Part shown: positions 5,107 through 11,472 of the stretch, piece by piece
Position numbering within the stretch: position 1 is the first letter of the stretch
Layout of the letters: each line of letters starts with the position of its first letter
The notes under the pieces: generated by a model
Seen by the model: only the letters and a program-made list of their open reading frames with translations
Told to the model about the DNA's origin: nothing
Database searches by the model: none
Translations under genes and position numbers: made by a program
Source: an uncultured Gammaproteobacteria bacterium
GTDB taxonomy: Bacteria > Pseudomonadota > Gammaproteobacteria > Steroidobacterales > GCA-2729495
NCBI GenBank assembly: GCA_937958785.1
Contig: CALGMY010000211.1
Coordinates: 1 to 11,472 of the forward strand
Direction: 5' to 3'
Length of the DNA: 11,472 nucleotides

Positions 5107-6789
5107 ATGTACCGGTACGACGAATTCGATCACGCCCTGGTGGCCGAGCGCATCGCCACGTTTCGCCGGCAGGTGGCGCGGCGGCTCAGCGGGGACCTGA
5201 CCGAAGACCAGTTCAAGCCGCTCCGCCTCATGAACGGCCTCTACCTGCAGCTGCATGCCTACATGCTGCGGGTGAACATCCCCTACGGCTGCCTGTCGGC
5301 CCGGCAGCTGCGGCAGCTGGCCTTCATCGCCCGGCGCTACGACCGGGGCTTCGGCCACTTCACCACCCGCCAGAACATCCAGTACAACTGGATCCGGCTC
5401 GACGAGTCGCCCGACGCCATGGCGGCCCTCGCGGAGGTGGAGATGAACGCCCTGCAGTCCTCGGGCAACTGCGTGCGCAACATCACCGCCGACCAGTTCG
5501 CGGGCCGGGCCCGGGACGAGGTCGAGGACCCGCGGCCCTGGTGCGAGCTGATCCGCCAGTGGTCGATCCTGCACCCGGAATTTTCCTACCTGCCCCGCAA
5601 GTTCAAGATTGCGGTGTCCGGGGCCCCGATGGACCGGGCCGCGGTGAAGTTCCACGACGTCGGGCTGTACCTGCGGCGCAATGCCGACGGTGTCGTGGGC
5701 TTCGAAGTCATCGCCGGCGGCGGCCAGGGCCGGCTGCCCTACGTGGGCCACACCATCCGTGAGTGGCTCGCCAAGGATGACCTCCTCTCCTACCTGGAGG
5801 CCATCCTGCGCATCTACAACCTGGGCGGCCGACGGGACAATCCCCAGAAGGCACGGATCAAGGTCCAGGTGAACGCCCTGGGACCGGAGGAATTCCGGCG
5901 CCTGGTTGACGAGGAGTGGGAGGAGATCCGGCAGAGCCCGCTGCTCACCGTGCCGCGGGCGGAGATCGAACGGATCAGCGCCTATTTCGCCGATCCGGCC
6001 TGGGAGACGCTGGCGGACGACCCGCCGGGGGTGACCGCGTTGCGCGCGGCGGATCCGGCCTTCGAGGCCTGGCACCGGGCCAACGTGGTGCCCCACCGGG
6101 CCCGGGGCTACGCCATCGTCAACCTCTCCCTGAAGGCACCAGGCATCGCGCCGGGCGATCTCACCGCCGACCAGATGGACCGGGTCGCTGACCTGGCGGA
6201 GCGCTACAGCCTCGGGGAGCTGCGCGTGTCCCATCGGCAGAATCTCGTCTTCCCGGACGTGCGGCAGGCGGACCTGCCGGCCCTGTGGGGAGCGCTGCAG
6301 GGGCTGTCGCTCGCGACGCCCAACATCGGCCAGCTCACCGACATCATCGCCTGCCCGGGCCTCGACTACTGCTCGCTGGCCAATGCCCGGGCGATCCCGG
6401 TGGCCCAGGACATCAGCCGTCACTTCGGCGACTCCGCGGTGCTCGAGGACGTGGGCGAACTTACCATCAACATCTCGGGCTGCATGAACGCCTGCGGCCA
6501 CCACCACGTGGGGCACATCGGCATCCTCGGCGTGGAGAAGAACGGCCAGGAGTTCTACCAGCTCACCCTGGGCGGGTCGTCCGGGGAGGACGCATCGCTC
6601 GGCGACCGGCTGGGGCGGAGCATCTCCGCAGCCGAGGTCCCGCCGGCCATCGAAGCCATCGTGGCCCGCTACCGGGAGCTCCGCGTCGATGGCGAGCGCT
6701 TCCTCGACACCTACCGCCGTGTCGGCCTCGCACCCTTCAAGGACGCGGTCTACGGAGCGGGCGGCGAACACTCCCGGGCGGTGGCCTGA
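5107..6789 (+). CDS. cysI: Assimilatory sulfite reductase hemoprotein, CysI-type (nitrite/sulfite reductase family)
   Basis: It reduces sulfite to sulfide with six electrons in cysteine synthesis, in the cytoplasm. The 560 residues show two ferredoxin-like half-domains (about 47-110 and 330-395) and two catalytic domains (about 130-280 and 408-545), the standard family fold. The cluster ligands are complete: Cys416 and Cys422 (CPGLDYC), Cys459 and Cys463 (CMNAC), which hold the 4Fe-4S cluster bridged to siroheme. RHQNLVF-like and TTRQNIQYN motifs near the siroheme are present. Nitrite reductases share these motifs, but the DUF2849 and DUF934 neighbours argue for sulfite. No CysJ flavoprotein is near, so ferredoxin or another donor is likely. 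From memory, residue 62 in IPYGCLS is usually Thr in relatives; the meaning of Cys here is unclear. Confidence 0.95.
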   Translation: MYRYDEFDHALVAERIATFRRQVARRLSGDLTEDQFKPLRLMNGLYLQLHAYMLRVNIPYGCLSARQLRQLAFIARRYDRGFGHFTTRQNIQYNWIRLDESPDAMAALAEVEMNALQSSGNCVRNITADQFAGRARDEVEDPRPWCELIRQWSILHPEFSYLPRKFKIAVSGAPMDRAAVKFHDVGLYLRRNADGVVGFEVIAGGGQGRLPYVGHTIREWLAKDDLLSYLEAILRIYNLGGRRDNPQKARIKVQVNALGPEEFRRLVDEEWEEIRQSPLLTVPRAEIERISAYFADPAWETLADDPPGVTALRAADPAFEAWHRANVVPHRARGYAIVNLSLKAPGIAPGDLTADQMDRVADLAERYSLGELRVSHRQNLVFPDVRQADLPALWGALQGLSLATPNIGQLTDIIACPGLDYCSLANARAIPVAQDISRHFGDSAVLEDVGELTINISGCMNACGHHHVGHIGILGVEKNGQEFYQLTLGGSSGEDASLGDRLGRSISAAEVPPAIEAIVARYRELRVDGERFLDTYRRVGLAPFKDAVYGAGGEHSRAVA

Positions 6790-6790
6790 G

Positions 6791-7282
6791 ATGGGGCTCA
6801 TCCGTGACGGCCGGCTGGTGCCGGATTCCTTCACCGATGCCACGGGGCAGGAGACACTGCCCGTGAGCGGGCCCGTGATCGTCAGCCTGGAGCAGTGGCA
6901 GGCCCGCAGGGCGGAACTGGTCGCCCGGGGCGCACCGCTGGGCATCCGCCTGCGCAGTGACCAGTCACCCAGGGCAATCGCGGCTGACCTGCACCATTTC
7001 TCGGTCGTCGCCCTCGAGTTCCCGAAATTCCGGGACGGCCGGGCCTACACCCATGCCCGCCTCCTGAAGGAGCGCCTCGGCTACGCCGGCGAGATCCGGG
7101 CGGTGGGCGACGTCCTGCAGGAGCAGCTGCACTTCATGCAGCGCTGCGGCTTCAACGCCTTCGACATCGTGGGCGCGGACCCGGAGAAGGCCTGGGCCGC
7201 CATCGCGGGGGATCACACGGTGTGGTACCAGGCGACCGGGGATGGGCGGCCGCGGGCGGCGGATCGCCGCCACCGTCGTTGA
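6791..7282 (+). CDS. DUF934 protein of the sulfite reductase cluster
   Basis: This 163-residue soluble protein carries the DUF934 hallmark FPKFRDGRAY (77-86), followed by RLLKERLGYAGEIRAVGDVL and the MQRCGFNAF block. Proteins of this family sit next to cysI in many proteobacteria and are sometimes called oxidoreductases, but no reaction is established that I know of. Only one base lies between the cysI stop and this ATG and no ribosome site is evident, so translation is probably coupled to cysI. The last 15 residues (GDGRPRAADRRHRR) are arginine rich and unlike a structured domain end. The usual next gene, cysH, is not present; the operon ends here. Confidence 0.9.
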   Translation: MGLIRDGRLVPDSFTDATGQETLPVSGPVIVSLEQWQARRAELVARGAPLGIRLRSDQSPRAIAADLHHFSVVALEFPKFRDGRAYTHARLLKERLGYAGEIRAVGDVLQEQLHFMQRCGFNAFDIVGADPEKAWAAIAGDHTVWYQATGDGRPRAADRRHRR

Positions 7283-7381
7283 GCAGGGCCTGCTTCTCGA
7301 TTTACTTATAACCCCTCTGGTCATCCAGATGTAGGTGAATGTGGCGCGGGCGATCCAATACGAGGGCCAACGAAACTCTCT

Positions 7382-8521
7382 TCACTCCCTTGGGTCGTGC
7401 GGAGGCGTCTCGGCAGGATAGTCCACGAGCGTCAGATCAGCCCGGGCGGAACCAAACACTAGCAGCTGGCAGTCTTTCTCGTTGACCGGCACCTCCCAGT
7501 AGTAGGCATTGTCTACGTTCCCCCGGAGGCGGGTCCTGGCGCACCGGACCTCAAATTCGTCAACGCTGGGGTCGCTGCGCAAGAATGCGAACCGTCGGTG
7601 CACCAACTCATGCCGCCAGCTCGGTCGACTGAATCCGGGCTCCGCTTCGTAGTGGATATTCCGCTCAAGCACCAAGGGATCGCCGCTTGCCAGTTTCACG
7701 CGGATACGGGCAACTGCCTCCTGAATCTCGGCTCCCGGGGGCTCTCGTGAACTGGTCTCCAGCGATTCAAACGTCCGCAGTGCCGCCCGCAACTCCAGCA
7801 ATTGTGACTCGAGAAGGACGACACGCTCCTTGATGTCGCGCGCGAGCCTCGGATCCATGAACCGCTCGCCGCGTCCGGCCAAGGCTGCACGAAGGTGTCT
7901 CAGTTGTAATGGATCATCCCCGCGAAGTGCTGCGATCTCGGCGCGCAGCAACTCCAGCCGGCTCATCTCATAAAAGTTGCGAGCCCCCCGCATCCTCATC
8001 GCCGTGAGCCGGTCCTCGGCTTCGTCCAGCTTCCGGCCCTCCAGAAGTTCAAATACCTGCCAGAACTCGTCATTGAAGCTCTTGGTAGCACCCCACGGTT
8101 CCGGGCTGGCTGACTGCGTGTCGAAGGTAAGCGTAATGACGTTGCCCACTTGGGCAACCGCCTGACCACCCAGCGTCGAAGGGGCAAAGACTGACTTTCG
8201 AATCTGCCGAAGTGCTGCCTTGCTGAATTGACTTGAACCGATCGCCTGCTCAATCACTGGATTGATGACCAGACCATCCGCACCAATGCCATAACTAATC
8301 TGCACCCAGCCATCCTCCCCACGCACGGATCCTGGAAATTCAGGCTGTCGCATGCGCATCGGCTGCGCCACAAGTCCCACCATCACCTCGCCCGGAATGA
8401 GTCTGGAAAGTCGATCCCTGAGCGGCTCTGCGGGGGAATACCCTGAGAATGCCAGGCAGGAGGCAGCAAGTACCCCCGACGGGAAACTGAACTGGATTCG
8501 CCTCAGCTCACGGCACCACAT
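7382..8521 (-). CDS. Exported protein with TonB_C-like domain, function unknown
   Basis: The protein has 379 residues. Residues 1-31 look like a signal peptide (basic start, hydrophobic VLAASCLAFSG, cut after SPA); an alternative lipoprotein site at Cys22 is weak. Residues about 60-130 fit the TonB C-terminal fold: PEFPGSVRGEDGWVQISY, then DGLVINPVIEQA, then FSKAALRQIRKSVFAP. Residues about 140-260 are charged and helical (TPR-like in character), and the C-terminal 100 residues are unassigned. It lacks the N-terminal anchor and proline-rich spacer of true TonB, so it is probably periplasmic and not an energy transducer. The start has AGGA eight bases upstream. Its GC content is visibly lower than that of both neighbours, and it lies alone between two metabolic operons, suggesting later acquisition. 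The 99-base gap 7283-7381 holds only a weak 5-bp hairpin (7316-7329). Confidence 0.75.
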   Translation of the reverse strand: MWCRELRRIQFSFPSGVLAASCLAFSGYSPAEPLRDRLSRLIPGEVMVGLVAQPMRMRQPEFPGSVRGEDGWVQISYGIGADGLVINPVIEQAIGSSQFSKAALRQIRKSVFAPSTLGGQAVAQVGNVITLTFDTQSASPEPWGATKSFNDEFWQVFELLEGRKLDEAEDRLTAMRMRGARNFYEMSRLELLRAEIAALRGDDPLQLRHLRAALAGRGERFMDPRLARDIKERVVLLESQLLELRAALRTFESLETSSREPPGAEIQEAVARIRVKLASGDPLVLERNIHYEAEPGFSRPSWRHELVHRRFAFLRSDPSVDEFEVRCARTRLRGNVDNAYYWEVPVNEKDCQLLVFGSARADLTLVDYPAETPPHDPRE

Positions 8522-8630
8522 TCACGGATTCCTGCAACCGGCCACATGTCAGTCACCAGCCCTGGCCGTTCAGTCTGCCAGCCCCAGGAATGTCCCGGCT
8601 AGCCTTGGATCTCCGTACGATCAGCCAAAG

Positions 8631-8654
8631 GCCGCGGGGCGTCGCCGCTCCTAC
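8631..8654 (-). repeat. Degenerate single REP element
   Basis: Read on the minus strand it starts GTAGGAGCGGC, the same head as the element at 95-88, then an imperfect palindrome (GCGGC ... CCCCGC with a bulge). Its first G is the last base of the pgl TAG stop. It appears to be a decayed solo copy in the 132-base gap 8522-8653, which must also hold the promoter of the TonB_C-like gene; I find no convincing promoter box there. Confidence 0.6.
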
Positions 8655-9409
8655 TACTCGCGGGGGCGCAGGGGAACGACGACGCGGCGCTGCGCCTTGC
8701 GGCGCCGGCGGCGCGGCACCAGGGCTTCCTGGCCCGCCGCCTGGTCCGCCACCAGCACGGCGCGGGTGCGGGCCACGCGACCGGCGGGGAACGGGGCCCC
8801 GCCGGCGTAGAGGTCGGCGACGATGCCGGCCTTGTCCTCGCCCGTGATGAACCACACCACGCTGCGGGCACGATTCAGTACCGGGTAGGTCAGGGTCATG
8901 CGGCGGTGGCCGTTGTGCTCGCCCGTGATGGCGACACTGCGATCCTGCACGGCGAGCACCGGGTCGCCGGGAAACAGCGAGGCCGTGTGGCCGTCGCCAC
9001 CGAGGCCCAGGTGGACCACGTCGATGACGGGAGGATCTCCCGCCACCTGCGCGACTTCGGCGGCATAGTCGGCCGCCGCGCTCTCGAGATCCGACCGGTC
9101 CACCCACATGGGATGCAGGTTCCGCCGCGGCAGCGGGCCGCCCCAGACCAGGATCTCGTCGAGGGCGCCCAGGTTCCGCGCCGAATCGCCCCGGGCCACC
9201 ACCCGCTCATCCACCTGGTACACGTGCACCGATGACCAGTCGAGGGATTCCCGGGCCAGGGCCCGGAGCATCGGCAGCGGTGAACTGCCACCACTCAGGG
9301 CGAGGGATGCCCTGGGGCGGCGCCCGAGGGCGATGCCCAGCACCGTCGCGATCAGCCGGGCGGCCACCTCGGCGGCAGCCTCCGCCGTCCTCGCGATTTC
9401 CAGCCGCAT
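8654..9409 (-). CDS. pgl: 6-phosphogluconolactonase
   Basis: It hydrolyses 6-phosphogluconolactone to 6-phosphogluconate, the second step of the oxidative pentose phosphate path. The 251 residues show the family blocks LSGGSSP (38-44), VYQVDERVV (63-71), RNLHPMWV (96-103) and GLGGDGHTASLFPG (135-148), which holds the catalytic Asp139/His141 region. This is the DevB/SOL type, not the YbhE type. The ATG at 9409 follows zwf by 16 bases, with GGAAG as ribosome site. The end is odd: residues 233-251 are a highly basic tail (RRRRRKAQRR) in place of the usual short hydrophobic ending, running right up to the REP element at the stop codon. Identity is secure; the tail may be a read-in of non-homologous sequence. 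Confidence 0.95.
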   Translation of the reverse strand: MRLEIARTAEAAAEVAARLIATVLGIALGRRPRASLALSGGSSPLPMLRALARESLDWSSVHVYQVDERVVARGDSARNLGALDEILVWGGPLPRRNLHPMWVDRSDLESAAADYAAEVAQVAGDPPVIDVVHLGLGGDGHTASLFPGDPVLAVQDRSVAITGEHNGHRRMTLTYPVLNRARSVVWFITGEDKAGIVADLYAGGAPFPAGRVARTRAVLVADQAAGQEALVPRRRRRKAQRRVVVPLRPRE

Positions 9410-9425
9410 CCGCGCTTCCGCCAGC

Positions 9426-10834
9426 TCAGGCCCCGCGGCCCACGCCGTTCTGGGTCGGGTTGTACCAGCCGCCGAAGGCCGCCACCATGCGTTCCGCTTC
9501 CCGCGGGCCCCAGGTGCCGGGCTCGTAGCGGTAGGCCGGGCCGCCCTTGTTCAGGACCGGGTCGCAGATGGCCCAGGCCGCCTCCACGCTGTCCTCCCGC
9601 GCGAACAGCGTGGCGTCGCCACCCATCGCATCGCCGATCAGGCGCTCGTAGGCCTCCTTGGCCTCGCTGGTCGCATTGCAGACGTAGAGCTCGATCTCCT
9701 CCCCCGCCATGCGCTCGCCGGGCGTCTTGGTGCGGGAGCCCACCGCGATGGCCACCTGGTTCGGCCCGAGGCGGAAACGGAAATAGTTGGACTGGGGCGG
9801 GATCGGCTCGTCGAAGACCTGCTGGGGCGGCGCCTTCAGGATCACCATGACCTCGGTCGCGGTCACCGGCAGGCTCTTGCCCGCGCGGATGAAGAACGGC
9901 ACGCCCTGCCAGCGCCAGGAGTTGAGGTGCAGTTCCATGGCGGCGAAGGTCTCGACCTCCGAGTCGGGCGCGACGCCCGTGTCGCCCCGGTAGCCCTTGT
10001 ACTGGCCCCGGACCATGCTCTGGGTGCTGAACGGGCTGATGGCCCGCAGCACCTTGATGCGCTCGTCCCGCTGGGCCTCGCCCCAGTAGCCCACCGGCGG
10101 CTCCATGGCGAGGCTCGCGACGACCTCGAGCAGGTGGTTCTGCACCACGTCCCGGATCGCGCCCACCTCCTCGTAGAACTTCCCGCGCCCCTCCACGCCG
10201 ATGGTCTCGGCCATGGTGATCTGCACGCTCTCCACGTAGTTGCGGTTCCAGATCGGCTCGAGGAAGGAGTTGGCGAAGCGGAAGTACAGCAGGTTCTGCA
10301 CCGGCTCCTTGCCGAGGAAGTGGTCGATGCGGAAGATCGCGGACTCGGGGAACACGCTGTGCAGGGTCTGGTTCAGCTCCCGCGCGGAAGCGAGGTCCCG
10401 GCCGAAGGGCTTCTCCACCACCACCCGGGCATTCTGCGCGCAGCCGGACTCGCCGAGCAGCTTGACCACCGGCCCGAAGAGGCTCGGGGGGATCGCCAGG
10501 TAAAAGAGCGGCGCCTTCGCGTCCTTCAGTGCCTCCTTCAGGCGCTGGAAGGTGTCCGCGCTCTGGTAGTCGCCGTCCACGTAGCGCAGCAGGGAGACCA
10601 GCTTCTCCGCCTCCGGCGATGTCGCGTCCTTCGTGCGCTTGTCCAGGCTGTCCCGCACGCGGGCCTGGAACTGTTCCAGGTTCCAGCCGGAACGGGCCAC
10701 GCCCACCACGGGGACGTCGAGGGCGCCACGCTTCACCATGGCCTTCAGGGCGGGGTAGATCTTGCGGTGGGCAAGATCGCCCGTGGCGCCGAGCAGCACC
10801 ACCGCGTCGGAACGGGCGGCTTCGGTGCGGCTGC

Positions 10835-10838
<4 letters not shown>
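9426..10838 (-). CDS. zwf: Glucose-6-phosphate 1-dehydrogenase
   Basis: It oxidises glucose-6-phosphate to 6-phosphogluconolactone with reduction of NADP+ (or NAD+), entering the oxidative pentose phosphate or Entner-Doudoroff path. The 470 residues hold the N-terminal dinucleotide motif LLGATGDLAHRK (15-26), VVVEKPFG, and the substrate site RIDHFLGKE with His173 and Lys177. Length is slightly below the usual 480-500. The frame is open upstream to 11114, but that part overlaps gnd; the ATG at 10838 is chosen because it precedes the Rossmann strand and overlaps the gnd stop as ATGA, a classic translational coupling. The third position is G/C nearly throughout. Confidence 0.97.

Positions 10839-11472
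<634 letters not shown>

Noticed and set aside
4603..6945. Minus-strand open frame of 780 codons
   Set aside because: It is antisense to the DUF2849 and cysI genes and shows no recognisable domain.
7307..7312. -10-like TATAAC on the plus strand
   Set aside because: The nearest -35-like TTGAGC is 22 bases away and no plus-strand gene follows.
7316..7329. Small hairpin TCTGG/CCAGA between convergent genes as terminator
   Set aside because: Only 5 bp and no T-tract on either strand.

Overview
This GC-rich window has dense, short-gapped genes on both strands. It looks like the chromosome of a high-GC gammaproteobacterium. I base that on GTAGGAGC-type REP repeats, a gnd-zwf-pgl operon, a DUF4382 lipoprotein, and a DUF2849-cysI-DUF934 cluster found in alpha- and gammaproteobacteria. 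I cannot place it to genus. There is no rRNA, tRNA, CRISPR array, phage or transposase gene.

Left part, 1-3805: a REP pair with a perfect 28-bp inverted repeat opens the window and runs into the stop codon of a small zinc-ribbon protein gene. Next on the minus strand come a DUF4382/DUF5666-like lipoprotein and an MsbA-type ABC exporter half-transporter.

Centre, 3806-4800: a divergent promoter region leads to a four-helix DUF6524 membrane protein. The following 180 bases without an annotated gene are the most interesting stretch. They hold an 18-bp dyad centred about 42 bases before a predicted transcription start, a -10 box (with an overlapping sigma54-like -24/-12 match), a short two-hairpin RNA whose first loop exposes UCCUCC (anti-Shine-Dalgarno), and a strong intrinsic terminator. 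I propose an undescribed small regulatory RNA of about 83 nt. A 50-residue membrane protein, possibly leaderless, follows at once.

Right-centre, 4801-7282: a plus-strand sulfite assimilation operon (DUF2849, siroheme sulfite reductase CysI, DUF934) is preceded by a recognisable promoter. No flavoprotein subunit is present in the window.

Right part, 7382-11472, all minus strand: a lower-GC orphan gene for an exported TonB_C-like protein, a second, degenerate REP at a stop codon, then the oxidative pentose phosphate operon gnd (cut by the window edge)-zwf-pgl. This operon turns glucose-6-phosphate into ribulose-5-phosphate and supplies reducing power. That is compatible with the needs of sulfite reduction next door, but shared control is not shown.
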